A stretch of 64,000 bases of DNA from Timonella corticicola (lineage in GTDB: Bacteria > Actinomycetota > Actinomycetes > Actinomycetales > Cellulomonadaceae): contig NZ_JBHUOP010000005.1 in the NCBI RefSeq assembly GCF_042683685.1, positions 62,001-126,000 on the forward strand, in the 5' to 3' direction. The notes under the pieces are model-generated. The model was not told the DNA's origin. It saw nothing but the letters and a program-made list of their open reading frames with translations, and searched no databases. A program made the position numbers and the translations under genes. Within the stretch, counting starts at the first letter, position 1. Each line of letters begins with the position of its first letter. Below are positions 44,638-53,517 of this stretch, in pieces.

Positions 44638-44642
44638 CAGAT

Positions 44643-44688
44643 AACAGGCCGTCCAGGATGCATATCCTGGACGGCCTGTTAGTTTTTC
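44643..44688 (+). terminator. Perfect terminator between the tRNA-Trp copies
   Basis: A 17-bp perfect stem (starting AACAGGCCGTCCAGGAT) with loop GCAT ends at 44680, followed by TAGTTTTT. It should isolate copy 1 from copy 2 and secE. Confidence 0.9.
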
Positions 44689-44787
44689 AGGTGACACGGC
44701 TGGTAAAGTTGTCCGGGCAGTCACTTGAGTGGGCACCAATTAGGGCTTCCCACACGCACCCAGTAGACTGACATCCAGGCAAGACAA

Positions 44788-44860
44788 AGGGTAGTGGCGC
44801 AATTGGTAGCGCAGCGGTCTCCAAAACCGCAGGTTGCAGGTTCGAGTCCTGTCTGCCCTG
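44788..44860 (+). tRNA. tRNA-Trp (CCA), copy 2
   Basis: Identical to copy 1. It lies 48 bp upstream of secE, the conserved actinobacterial position. Confidence 0.97.
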
Positions 44861-44908
44861 CAAAGTTATCGCACCTTCTATGAACTTCGAACAACGTGGA
44901 GAACTCAA

Positions 44909-45172
44909 GTGAGTGAATCAGCTTCCGGCGCTGTTAACGGCGAAGCACAGGTAAGCAAGCAGAAGAACTCTGCGAAGAAGCCAAACATCTTTGCACGCAT
45001 TGCCCTGTTTGTGCGCCAGGTCATCGCTGAACTCAAGAAGGTCGTGACACCTACCCGCAAGGAGTTCGCGAACTACTGGACCACCGTTGTGATCTTCGTG
45101 CTGATCATGATGGCGTTCGTTCTGGTGGTCGACTGGCTCCTGGGTAAGGGCGCAGGCTTCCTGTTCGGCTGA
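44909..45172 (+). CDS. secE: Protein translocase subunit SecE
   Basis: An 87-residue single-pass membrane protein that stabilises SecY in the Sec channel. The conserved amphipathic helix RQVIAELKKVVTPTRKEF is followed by the membrane segment VVIFVLIMMAFVLVVDWLL (about 53-75). The GTG at 44909 has GGAGAA just upstream; the frame is open 25 codons further, into the tRNA, which cannot be coding. It precedes nusG, with a hairpin between them (45233-45266). Confidence 0.95.
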   Translation: MSESASGAVNGEAQVSKQKNSAKKPNIFARIALFVRQVIAELKKVVTPTRKEFANYWTTVVIFVLIMMAFVLVVDWLLGKGAGFLFG

Positions 45173-45232
45173 TCCCGTGTAACCCCACCCAGTAGCGCTG
45201 AGTGGCTCACAACGCCCAACTTTTTGATGTCG

Positions 45233-45266
45233 CGAGAACTGAACCTCACAAGGGGTTTGGTTCTCG
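45233..45266 (+). terminator. Hairpin between secE and nusG
   Basis: CGAGAACTGAACC pairs with GGTTTGGTTCTCG (11 of 13) around an 8-base loop. There is no T tract, so it may be a partial terminator or processing site. Confidence 0.45.
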
Positions 45267-45400
45267 TCACATTTGGGGCAAAGGATTCCCCGGAATCCGT
45301 TTTTAATGGAACAATGGTTTGTTGCAGGTTTTCGCAACCCCGAGGCGTCGGCGATATTCGGTGGCTCGGTTACTAGTTACCCAAGAAAGCAGGTTGACAC

Positions 45401-46177
45401 GTGTCTCAAGAGTCGTATGAACCGACAGAAGAGAACGTAGACTCACCCGAGGTCGAAGCTGTAGAGGCTCAGACCGAGGATGTTGCGTCCGCGGACTTTG
45501 CGTCGGACCTCGACGATGCTGGGCTCGAAGCTCCTGCGCAAGAGGTGACAGAAGAAGAGGAAGACGAGGACGAGGAGGAAGACCCATACGAGGCCTTCCG
45601 CCGCGAACTCGCCGGACTTGAGGGTGACTGGTATGTCATCCACTCGTATGCAGGCTACGAAAACCGCGTCAAGACCAACCTTGAAACCCGTATCCAGAGC
45701 CTCAACATGGAGGATTACATCTTCCAGATCGAGGTGCCCATGGAAGAGGTCGCGGAGATCAAGAACGCTCAGAAGAAGATCGTTCGCCGCGTCCGCATCC
45801 CTGGATACGTGCTCGTGCGCATGTACCTCACGGATGAGTCGTGGGGCGCAGTACGCCACACCCCGGGTGTGACCGGATTCGTGGGCAACACCCACCAGCC
45901 AGTCCCACTGAACAAAGATGAAGTCTTCTCAATGCTTTCGCCAATGCTGGACCTTCCAGTACCAACGAAGCCATCGAAGAAGGCAAAGGCAGCCCCAGTC
46001 GTCGCCGTCGACTTCGAGGTCGGCGAATCGGTTACCGTCACCGACGGACCGTTCGACACCCTGCCAGCCACGATTTCCGAGATCAACGCCGAGGCCCAAA
46101 AGCTTCAGGTATTGGTTTCGATCTTCGGCCGGGAGACTCCGGTCGAACTCGGCTTCAACCAGGTCGCCAAGATCTGA
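45401..46177 (+). CDS. nusG: Transcription termination/antitermination factor NusG
   Basis: A 258-residue transcription elongation factor that binds RNA polymerase and links it to the ribosome or Rho. Residues 1-66 are a very acidic extension (EEEEDEDEEEDPYEAF region). The NGN domain begins DWYVIHSYAGYENRVK and contains VRRVRIPGYVLVRMY and RHTPGVTGFVGN. The C-terminal KOW domain is FEVGESVTVTDGPFDTL. Acidic N-terminal extensions occur in many actinobacterial NusG proteins. GTG start. Confidence 0.96.
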   Translation: MSQESYEPTEENVDSPEVEAVEAQTEDVASADFASDLDDAGLEAPAQEVTEEEEDEDEEEDPYEAFRRELAGLEGDWYVIHSYAGYENRVKTNLETRIQSLNMEDYIFQIEVPMEEVAEIKNAQKKIVRRVRIPGYVLVRMYLTDESWGAVRHTPGVTGFVGNTHQPVPLNKDEVFSMLSPMLDLPVPTKPSKKAKAAPVVAVDFEVGESVTVTDGPFDTLPATISEINAEAQKLQVLVSIFGRETPVELGFNQVAKI

Positions 46178-46306
46178 GTGCACGCTTGCCGCGATGCTCG
46201 CGCCGATTTTGCTCGGTGCGAGTTTTCGTGTGTCAGCGGTTAAACCGAGAGACAGGTTCCTCCATCTGGGAGGAACTCATTCCTAGTCAAGCAAGAAGGA
46301 CCCGAA

Positions 46307-46738
46307 ATGCCTCCAAAGAAAAAGGTTTCTGGGCTCATTAAGCTCCAGATCAACGCCGGTGCAGCTACTCCAGCTCCACCAATCGGCCCCGCGCTCGGTC
46401 AGCACGGTGTCAACATCATGGAATTCTGCAAGGCCTACAACGCGGCAACCGAGTCGCAGCGCGGCAACGTAGTTCCAGTTGAGATCACGGTGTACGAGGA
46501 CCGCTCGTTCACCTTCATCACCAAGACCCCACCAGCAGCACAGCTCATCAAGAAGGCTGCAGGCGTGGACAAGGGCTCAGGAACCCCACACACCGTCAAG
46601 GTTGCAAACCTTTCGATGGACCAGGTTCGTGAGATCGCTCAGGTCAAGCTCGAAGACCTCAACGCAAACGACATCGACGCAGCAGCAAAGATCATCGCTG
46701 GTACTGCTCGTTCGATGGGTATCACCGTTTCCGAGTAA
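46307..46738 (+). CDS. rplK: 50S ribosomal protein L11
   Basis: A 143-residue ribosomal protein of the GTPase-associated centre. KLQINAGAATPAPPIGPALGQHGVNIMEFC (key parts PAPPIGPALGQ and NIMEFCK) is the L11 signature, and FITKTPPAAQLIKKAAG follows. ATG with AAGAAGGA upstream. The rplA gene follows after 157 bp that contains an 18-bp palindrome. Confidence 0.97.
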   Translation: MPPKKKVSGLIKLQINAGAATPAPPIGPALGQHGVNIMEFCKAYNAATESQRGNVVPVEITVYEDRSFTFITKTPPAAQLIKKAAGVDKGSGTPHTVKVANLSMDQVREIAQVKLEDLNANDIDAAAKIIAGTARSMGITVSE

Positions 46739-46846
46739 GGAACGTTGCTGCTCCCCACTGCGGGCGCAGAACCCTCACCACGGCTGTTCCAGAACTTCTG
46801 GTAGGTCGTACCCCATTCATTTCCCGGGGTACCCCGGGGCAGTGGC

Positions 46847-46864
46847 AAGATCCGCGCGGATCTT
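46847..46864. promoter_or_regulatory. 18-bp palindrome between rplK and rplA
   Basis: AAGATCCGCGCGGATCTT is a perfect palindrome 32 bp before the rplA start. A CCCGGGGTACCCCGGG palindrome is just upstream. They could shape an L1-binding regulatory site or a hairpin pause; function unknown. Confidence 0.4.
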
Positions 46865-46895
46865 ATGACCACGACTGCTAAAAGGAGAAAAGCAG

Positions 46896-47612
46896 ATGAC
46901 TACGCGCAGCAAGGCTTACCGCGCCGCGGCCGAGAAGATCGACCGTTCGCGCCTGTACACCCCTATCGAGGCTGTTCGCCTCGCAAAGGAAACGGCGTCC
47001 GCTAAGTACGACGCAACCGTTGAGGTTGCCTTCCGTCTTGGTGTGGACCCACGTAAAGCGGACCAGATGGTTCGTGGCACCGTCATCCTGCCTCACGGTA
47101 CCGGTAAGACCGCTCGGGTCCTGGTCTTCGCAAACGGTGAGCGTGCAGAGCAGGCTCGTGCAGCAGGTGCTGACGTTGTTGGTGGCGACGAGCTCATCGA
47201 GCAGGTTGCCAACGGTTTCACCGACTTCGACGCAGCGGTAGCAACCCCTGACCTCATGGGTAAGGTCGGTCGCCTGGGTCGCGTGCTTGGTCCTCGTGGC
47301 CTCATGCCAAACCCAAAGACCGGTACGGTCACGATGGACGTTGCAAAGGCTGTGAACGACATCAAGGGCGGAAAGATCGAATTCCGCGTTGACAAGCACG
47401 CCAACCTGCATTTCATCATCGGTAAGGCTTCCTTCTCGGAAGCCCAGCTCGTTGAGAACTACGCAGCCGCCATCGACGAGGTTCTTCGTTTGAAGCCTTC
47501 TTCGTCTAAGGGCCGTTACCTCATCAAGGCAACCGTTTCGACCACCCAGGGCCCTGGTATCCCAGTGGACCAGAGCAAGGTTTCGAAGCTGACCGAAGAG
47601 GACGCCAACTGA
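46896..47612 (+). CDS. rplA: 50S ribosomal protein L1
   Basis: A 238-residue ribosomal protein of the L1 stalk. VEVAFRLGVDPRKADQMVRG and PHGTGKTARVLVFANGE are typical, and LGRVLGPRGLMPNPKTGTVT (the L1 signature) lies at about residue 125. ATG with AAAAGGAGAAA upstream. A perfect terminator follows. Confidence 0.97.
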   Translation: MTTRSKAYRAAAEKIDRSRLYTPIEAVRLAKETASAKYDATVEVAFRLGVDPRKADQMVRGTVILPHGTGKTARVLVFANGERAEQARAAGADVVGGDELIEQVANGFTDFDAAVATPDLMGKVGRLGRVLGPRGLMPNPKTGTVTMDVAKAVNDIKGGKIEFRVDKHANLHFIIGKASFSEAQLVENYAAAIDEVLRLKPSSSKGRYLIKATVSTTQGPGIPVDQSKVSKLTEEDAN

Positions 47613-47647
47613 TTTCTTGCCGTTGGGCTTGAATCACCTTGTCTGTA

Positions 47648-47690
47648 CGGTGGGCCGCACTGCTTTTGCAGTGCGGCCCACCGTTGTTTA
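47648..47690 (+). terminator. rplA terminator
   Basis: Perfect 17-bp stem (ACGGTGGGCCGCACTGC) with loop TTTT, then TGTTT. Confidence 0.9.
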
Positions 47691-47722
47691 CGGGCGTGGG
47701 AGGAGCAGCCAACCGGCATAAA

Positions 47723-47791
47723 TCGATGGGGCGAAAAATGTCCAGATGCGTACTTAAACACCATGCACCCGGAACAAAAACATCCCATCGA
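47723..47791. repeat. 69-bp palindromic intergenic element, copy 3
   Basis: Begins TCGATGGGGCGAAAAATG and ends AACAAAAACATCCCATCGA. Outer arms match copy 1 and the right arm matches copy 2 almost base for base. The inner stem TCCAGATGC/GCACCCGGA has A-C mismatches on the plus strand, which are G-U on the minus strand. Confidence 0.78.
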
Positions 47792-47792
47792 C

Positions 47793-47886
47793 ATTGGCGA
47801 CGATCCGGCTAGTTTGCGCAGCGTCATCCGACCCAGCCCGGCTGGGTCGGAAGATCTGGGGATGAGGTGCTCGGCTCGTCGACAAT
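47793..47886. repeat. Second palindromic element (~94 bp), copy 2
   Basis: Starts ATTGGCGACGATCCGGCT, has an inner ACCCAGCCCGGCTGGGT hairpin and ends CTCGTCGACAAT. It starts one base after copy 3 of the 69-bp element. It matches the element at 32005-32097 at both ends and in the centre. The space from 47613 to 48042 contains no supported gene. Confidence 0.72.
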
Positions 47887-48042
47887 TGGTCTACCGACGC
47901 CGACCGCCAGTTCCCTTTGAGAGTTGCCAAAAGTGCACTCTCACTGTGTGGGAGTGCGGATATCCGTACTCTCAACTCATGTGCCGCGGTGCGAGTGCGC
48001 ATCGCAGCACCCAAAGTGTGACGCACAACTATCTGGCGTCGG

Positions 48043-48072
48043 TTGTGTCTGGTCTCGCTCGGCTGATACTGT
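48043..48072 (+). promoter_or_regulatory. rplJ-rplL promoter
   Basis: TTGTGT (48043-48048) and an extended -10 TGA-TACTGT (48067-48072) are 18 bp apart. The predicted start near 48079 gives a ~250-base leader. Confidence 0.5.
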
Positions 48073-48194
48073 TTTCAGGTACCCAAGACCGCAGGTTGTT
48101 TTGTGTGTTCCTTCAATGAAGGTTCTTGCAAAACCGAAGTCCAGTTCTGGAGCCGGCGCAGGTAACGAATCAAGCTCATGCTTTAAGTATGTGT

Positions 48195-48228
48195 AAGCCT
48201 CGTGCCTGTGCACGAGGCTTTTTGTTTT
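48195..48228 (+). terminator. Attenuator-type terminator in the rplJ leader
   Basis: AAGCCTCGTGC pairs perfectly with GCACGAGGCTT around CTGT, followed by TTTGTTTT. It lies inside the rplJ leader, ~120 bases after the promoter. GTGTAAGC (48191-48198), overlapping its left arm, is complementary to GCTTACAC (48238-48245). This fits attenuation control of the L10 operon, though it could instead end a small RNA. Confidence 0.6.
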
Positions 48229-48331
48229 GCGTAAAGTGCTTACACAAACGCTTGGTAAAAAGTGAAATCCAGACGGGGCGGGAGCTGGATCCCCTAGCGA
48301 GAACCAGCGGCATTCAATCGGAAGGATTGCC

Positions 48332-48862
48332 ATGGCGAGGCCGGACAAGGCAGCCGCAGTAGAGGAACTGGCGGAACTCTTCCGCGGTGCCAACGCTGCA
48401 GTGTTGACCGAGTACCGCGGGCTTACTGTCGCGCAGCTTAAGACGCTGCGTCGGTCGCTCAGCGGAAACGCATCCTACGCCGTGGTAAAGAACACGCTGA
48501 CCGCCATTGCGGCCAAGGAAGCCGGCATCGAAGGACTCGACGCTGACCTCAAGGGCCCATCGGCAATCGCATTCATCACTGGTGACCCAGTGGAGGCTGC
48601 AAAGGGTCTTCGTGACTTTGCCAAGGCTAACCCACAGCTGATCATTAAGTCTGGTGTTCTTGAGGGAAAGCCACTTTCAGCTGAGGAAATCACCAAGCTT
48701 GCGGACCTCGAGTCCCGCGAAGTACTGCTTGCAAAGACCGCTGGAGCCGTTAAGGCCTCCATCGCGAAGGCAGCTTACGTATTTGCGGCGGCACCATCGA
48801 AGGCCGTTCGCACCATCGACGCCCTGCGCGAGAAGCAGGCATCGGCAGAGGCGGCTGCCTGA
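48332..48862 (+). CDS. rplJ: 50S ribosomal protein L10
   Basis: A 176-residue ribosomal protein that anchors L7/L12 to the large subunit. TEYRGLTVAQLKTLRRSL and YAVVKNTLTAIAAKEAG are L10 signatures, with the C-terminal L12-binding helix region rich in Ala. ATG with GGAAGGA upstream. It is the first gene of the rplJ-rplL unit, 79 bp before rplL. A leader with an attenuator-like terminator precedes it, the usual place for L10 autoregulation. Confidence 0.96.
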   Translation: MARPDKAAAVEELAELFRGANAAVLTEYRGLTVAQLKTLRRSLSGNASYAVVKNTLTAIAAKEAGIEGLDADLKGPSAIAFITGDPVEAAKGLRDFAKANPQLIIKSGVLEGKPLSAEEITKLADLESREVLLAKTAGAVKASIAKAAYVFAAAPSKAVRTIDALREKQASAEAAA

Positions 48863-48941
48863 TCCCTCACTGAGGAATCGGCAACCACCTCTTCTTAAAC
48901 CCCTACTGCTTCACGCAGGATAAATCGGAAGGAAGGCCATC

Positions 48942-49328
48942 ATGGCTAAGCTCAGCACCGAAGAGCTCATCGAAGCGTTCAAGGAACTCTCCCTCATCGA
49001 GCTCTCCGAGTTCGTTAAGGCATTCGAAGAGACCTTCGACGTCACCGCAGCAGCTCCAGCAGCAGTTGCAGTAGCAGCAGCTCCTGGCGCAGCAGCAGAG
49101 GCTGCAGCAGAGAAGGACGAGTTCGAGGTTGTCCTCGAAGCCGCTGGTGACAAGAAGATCCAGGTCATCAAGGAAATCCGCGCGCTCACCTCGCTCGGCC
49201 TCAAGGAAGCCAAGGAACTCGTTGACGGCGCTCCAAAGGCTGTCTTCGACGCTCCAGTCGACAAGGAAAAGGCTGAGGCTGCAAAGGCTGCTCTCGAGGG
49301 CGCTGGCGCAACCGTTACCCTCAAGTGA
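48942..49328 (+). CDS. rplL: 50S ribosomal protein L7/L12
   Basis: A 128-residue stalk protein that recruits translation factors. The N-terminal dimerisation helices (LSTEELIEAFKELSLIELSE), an Ala-rich hinge (about 35-55) and the C-terminal domain with KIQVIKEIRALTSLGLKEAK are all present. GGAAGGA upstream of the ATG. A strong hairpin ends the unit. Confidence 0.97.
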   Translation: MAKLSTEELIEAFKELSLIELSEFVKAFEETFDVTAAAPAAVAVAAAPGAAAEAAAEKDEFEVVLEAAGDKKIQVIKEIRALTSLGLKEAKELVDGAPKAVFDAPVDKEKAEAAKAALEGAGATVTLK

Positions 49329-49394
49329 TTCGTGCCTTCGGGCACTGACACTCGGGGCAACTGCTTAAATGCGCAGTTGTAGCGAAACTTTGTG

Positions 49395-49430
49395 GCGAAG
49401 CCCGCATCCGAAAACGGATGCGGGCTTCGC
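49395..49430 (+). terminator. rplL terminator
   Basis: Perfect stem GCGAAGCCCGCATCCG with complement around AAAA, 66 bases after the stop codon. The T tract is weak. Confidence 0.85.
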
Positions 49431-49612
49431 TGTATCAGAGTTAGAATGAAAAACTAGCCCGGTTTTCCACGGTTTTCACCACTGCCTCTTTCCAAACGAC
49501 AGCCAAAATAGCGGGGCTCATACAAGAGGGCATGCGGTAGCTTCACGCAGACCGGTCTAGATGAATACCTTCGCACAAGCGAAGGCCGAATTGTTGGCGT
49601 ACATGGACGCAC

Positions 49613-49642
49613 TTGCGTACTTTTGGTGACTTCATGTATGCT
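49613..49642 (+). promoter_or_regulatory. rpoBC promoter
   Basis: TTGCGT (49613-49618) and TATGCT (49637-49642) are 18 bp apart, which would give a ~230-base leader. The stretch 49431-49879 holds no supported gene. The -35 TTGCGT is the same as that of the rpsL promoter. Confidence 0.5.
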
Positions 49643-49879
49643 GACGCTTTGCGCTTACGTATGCCCTTGGTGCGCCTTTTTGGCAGTGCCATGGGTCCAC
49701 CAGCCACCGAGACATGAACTCGAAAATACGGTGCCATCACTGTATTTATCGTTTGATGTTGTCTACTTGCCCGCAGGTAGCATTCGGTTCGGGCGCAACC
49801 TCTGCGAATAGCACCGGCAGGGGTTGATGCATGCGAAAGCGTATTAAGTGTGCACACGAACCGCAGGGAAGGACCCCTC

Positions 49880-52800
49880 TTGGCTGCCTCGCGCACCCCT
49901 TCTGCACCGTCCGCTGACGCAATTGCAAACCGCACTGCGTCCCGACGCGTATCCTTTGCAAAGATTTACGAGCCACTCGAGGTTCCAGACCTTCTCGGTC
50001 TGCAGACTGAGAGTTTTGACTGGCTCATGGGTAACGAACGCTGGCGCGCCCGCGTCGACGCTGCTAAGGCAGCGGGACGTAAGGACGTTCCAGAGACCTC
50101 TGGACTGGAAGAGATCTTCCAGGAGATCTCACCGATTGAAGACTTCGGCGAGACCATGTCTCTGTCGTTCTCGAACCACCGGTTCGAGCCGCCAAAATAC
50201 ACCGCCGACGAGTGCAAGGAAAAGGACTTCACCTATTCCGCACCGCTCTTCGTAACCGCAGAGTTCTACAACGACGCGACCGGTGAAATCAAGAGCCAGA
50301 CCGTGTTCATGGGTGACTTCCCACTCATGACCGAGCGCGGTACCTTCATCATCAACGGAACCGAGCGTGTTGTCGTATCGCAACTCGTGCGTTCCCCAGG
50401 TGTCTACTTCGAGCGCGTCGCCGACAAGACCTCGGACAAGGACATCTACTCGGCAAAGATCATCCCATCGCGTGGTGCCTGGCTTGAGTTCGAGATCGAC
50501 AAGCGCGATGCAGTGGGTGTGCGTGTCGACCGCAAGCGCAAGCAGTCGGTCACCGTGCTGCTCAAGGCCCTCGGCATGTCCGAATCCGAGATCCGCGAGG
50601 AGTTCAAGGACTTCCCAGCCGTTCTCGACACTCTCGAGAAGGACTCGGTTCACACGGCAGAGGAAGCACTCGTCGACCTCTACCGCAAGATCCGCCCAGG
50701 CGAGCCACCGACGGTCGAGGCCGGACGCAACCTGCTGGAGAACTTCTACTTCCGTCCGAAGCGTTACGACCTCGCAAAGGTCGGTCGCTACAAGCTGAAC
50801 AAGAAGATCGGCGTAGACGCTCCAATCGACCAGTCGGTTCTCTCGGTCGAGGACATCGTAGCCACCATCAAGTACCTCGCAGCACTGCACGCGGACGTAT
50901 CGTCCCTACAGGGCACCCGCAACGGTGAGGCTGTTGACGTACGCGTTGAGACCGACGACATCGACCACTTCGGTAACCGTCGTATCCGCGCGGTTGGCGA
51001 ACTGATCCAGAACCAGATCCGTACGGGTCTCTCCCGTATGGAGCGCGTTGTTCGCGAGCGTATGACAACCCAGGAAGTCGAGGCCATTGCTCCTCAGACC
51101 CTGATCAACATCCGCCCGGTTGTCGCATCCATCAAGGAGTTCTTCGGAACCTCCCAGTTGTCGCAGTTCATGGACCAGAACAACCCTCTGGCCGGACTGA
51201 CCCACAAGCGCCGTCTCTCGGCACTTGGTCCAGGTGGTCTGTCCCGTGACCGCGCAGGCATGGAAGTCCGTGACGTCCACCCGTCGCACTACGGCCGTAT
51301 GTGCCCAATCGAAACCCCAGAAGGACCAAACATCGGTCTGATCGGTTCGTTGGCATCATTCGGACGGATCAACCCGTTCGGTTTCATCGAGACCCCATAC
51401 CGCAAGGTCGTCAACGGACGCGTCACCGAAGAGGTTGTCTTCCTGACCGCTGATGACGAGGACCGTTACGTCATCGCGCAGGCAAACACCCCTCTCAACG
51501 AGGATGGATCATTCCAACTCGACCGCGTTCTGGTCCGCACCAAGGGTGGCGAGACCGACGACGTTCCAGGTGTTGACGTTGACTACATGGACGTCTCCCC
51601 ACGCCAGATGGTGTCGGTCGCAACCGCGCTGATTCCATTCCTTGAGCACGACGACGCAAACCGCGCGCTCATGGGTGCGAACATGCAGCGCCAGGCTGTG
51701 CCACTGGTCCGTTCCGAGGCTCCATACGTTGGAACCGGTATGGAATGGCGTGCCGCAGTCGACGCCGGTGATGTCATCGTCGCGAAGAAGGCCGGTGTGG
51801 TCACCGAGGTATCGGCAGACCTTATCGTTGTCGCAAACGACGACGGCACCACCACCTCGTACCGTGTGCAGAAGTTCCGCCGTTCGAACCAGGGAACCTC
51901 CTACAACCAGCGCGTCGTGGCCCACGAGGGTGAGCGCGTTGAAATCGGTTCCGTGCTCGCGGATGGTCCAGCGACCGACGGTGGAGAGCTTGCTCTCGGA
52001 CGCAACCTGCTCGTTGCGTTCATGTCGTGGGAAGGCCACAACTACGAGGACGCGATCATCCTGTCGCAGCGCCTCGTGCAGGACGATGTTCTCTCCTCGA
52101 TCCACATCGAAGAACACGAAATCGACGCACGCGACACCAAGCTTGGCCCAGAAGAGATCACCCGCGACATCCCGAATGTTTCGGAAGATGTCCTTGCCGA
52201 CCTTGACGAGCGCGGCATCATCCGAATCGGTGCCGAGGTAACCTCCGGCGACATCCTGGTGGGTAAGGTCACTCCAAAGGGTGAGACCGAACTAACCCCA
52301 GAAGAGCGCCTGCTCCGTGCAATCTTCGGTGAGAAGGCTCGCGAGGTTCGCGACACCTCGCTCAAGGTGCCACACGGTGAGTCCGGAACGGTTATCGCGA
52401 TCCGTACCTTCAAGCGTGAAGACGGTGACGAACTGCCAGCGGGTGTCAACGAGCTCGTGCGTGTCTACATCGCACAGCGTCGTAAGATCACCGCCGGTGA
52501 CAAGCTCGCAGGACGCCACGGTAACAAGGGTGTCATCTCGACCATCCTTCCGGTCGAGGACATGCCATTCCTTGAGGACGGAACCGCAGTTGACATCATC
52601 CTGAACCCAATGGGTGTTCCAGGACGTATGAACGTCGGTCAGGTACTCGAGGTGCACCTCGGATGGATCGCCTCCCAGGGCTGGGACGTCGAACTCGCAA
52701 CTGAGGGCAACGTTGAGTGGAAGAACAAGCTCCCTCAGGTTGCACACAAGTCCGAGCCAGGCAAGCCAGTCGCAACACCAGTGTTCGACGGTCTTGAGGA

Positions 52801-53392
52801 AGAGGCCCTCCAGGGCCTTCTCACCACGACCCTCCCGAACCGCGACGGCGCCCGCATGGTCGGTCCAAACGGTAAGGCCCGTCTGTTCGACGGTCGTTCC
52901 GGTGAACCATTCCCAGAGCCAATCTCGGTTGGTTACATGTACATCTTGAAGCTCCACCACCTGGTGGACGACAAGATCCACGCACGCTCGACCGGTCCAT
53001 ACTCGATGATCACCCAGCAGCCACTCGGTGGTAAGGCGCAGTTCGGTGGACAGCGCTTCGGTGAGATGGAGGTGTGGGCACTCGAGGCATACGGTGCGGC
53101 GTACACCCTGCAGGAACTCCTGACCATCAAGTCCGACGACGTCCCAGGACGTGTCAAGGTCTACGAGGCAATCGTTAAGGGCGAGAACATCCCAGACTCC
53201 GGTATCCCAGAGTCGTTCAAGGTGCTCCTCAAGGAAATGCAGTCCCTCTGCCTGAACGTTGAGGTTCTGTCCTCCGACGGCGTCTCGATCGAGATGCGCG
53301 AGAACGACGATGACGCATACCGCGTAACTGAAGAACTCGGTATCGACCTGTCGCGTCGTCCAAACGCTGCCACGACTATCGACGAGATCTAA
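49880..53392 (+). CDS. rpoB: DNA-directed RNA polymerase subunit beta
   Basis: A 1170-residue catalytic subunit. The TTG start at 49880 (AASRTPSAPS follows) is chosen over the GTG 30 bases upstream because GGGAAGGA is seven to eight bases before it and this is the usual actinobacterial form. The rifampicin region SQLSQFMDQNNPLAGLTHKR and RRLSALGPGGLSRD has Asp432, His442 and Ser447 (equivalent to E. coli D516, H526, S531), all wild type. GDKLAGRHGNKGV and HGEKATDTS-like late motifs are conserved (NKGVISTILPVEDMPF). It is followed by a hairpin and rpoC. Confidence 0.97.
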   Translation: MAASRTPSAPSADAIANRTASRRVSFAKIYEPLEVPDLLGLQTESFDWLMGNERWRARVDAAKAAGRKDVPETSGLEEIFQEISPIEDFGETMSLSFSNHRFEPPKYTADECKEKDFTYSAPLFVTAEFYNDATGEIKSQTVFMGDFPLMTERGTFIINGTERVVVSQLVRSPGVYFERVADKTSDKDIYSAKIIPSRGAWLEFEIDKRDAVGVRVDRKRKQSVTVLLKALGMSESEIREEFKDFPAVLDTLEKDSVHTAEEALVDLYRKIRPGEPPTVEAGRNLLENFYFRPKRYDLAKVGRYKLNKKIGVDAPIDQSVLSVEDIVATIKYLAALHADVSSLQGTRNGEAVDVRVETDDIDHFGNRRIRAVGELIQNQIRTGLSRMERVVRERMTTQEVEAIAPQTLINIRPVVASIKEFFGTSQLSQFMDQNNPLAGLTHKRRLSALGPGGLSRDRAGMEVRDVHPSHYGRMCPIETPEGPNIGLIGSLASFGRINPFGFIETPYRKVVNGRVTEEVVFLTADDEDRYVIAQANTPLNEDGSFQLDRVLVRTKGGETDDVPGVDVDYMDVSPRQMVSVATALIPFLEHDDANRALMGANMQRQAVPLVRSEAPYVGTGMEWRAAVDAGDVIVAKKAGVVTEVSADLIVVANDDGTTTSYRVQKFRRSNQGTSYNQRVVAHEGERVEIGSVLADGPATDGGELALGRNLLVAFMSWEGHNYEDAIILSQRLVQDDVLSSIHIEEHEIDARDTKLGPEEITRDIPNVSEDVLADLDERGIIRIGAEVTSGDILVGKVTPKGETELTPEERLLRAIFGEKAREVRDTSLKVPHGESGTVIAIRTFKREDGDELPAGVNELVRVYIAQRRKITAGDKLAGRHGNKGVISTILPVEDMPFLEDGTAVDIILNPMGVPGRMNVGQVLEVHLGWIASQGWDVELATEGNVEWKNKLPQVAHKSEPGKPVATPVFDGLEEEALQGLLTTTLPNRDGARMVGPNGKARLFDGRSGEPFPEPISVGYMYILKLHHLVDDKIHARSTGPYSMITQQPLGGKAQFGGQRFGEMEVWALEAYGAAYTLQELLTIKSDDVPGRVKVYEAIVKGENIPDSGIPESFKVLLKEMQSLCLNVEVLSSDGVSIEMRENDDDAYRVTEELGIDLSRRPNAATTIDEI

Positions 53393-53405
53393 TCTCGCCT
53401 CTTAC

Positions 53406-53438
53406 GTGGTTGGGTGCCTTGGGTAGGCGCCCAACCAC
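53406..53438 (+). terminator. Hairpin between rpoB and rpoC
   Basis: GTGGTTGGGTGCC pairs with GGCGCCCAACCAC (one G-U) around a 7-base loop. The genes are normally cotranscribed, so this may be a processing or pausing hairpin and not a full stop. Confidence 0.55.
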
Positions 53439-53517
53439 ACAGGAATCCTTTTAGTATCACCTCCACCGCGCCGGTCGTTTCACCCAACGGGCCGGCGGAC
53501 GAAGGAAGTAGGACACC

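Noticed and set aside
47763..48119. 118-codon frame between rplA and rplJ
   Set aside because: It runs through the palindromic repeats and the promoter region and has no coding character.
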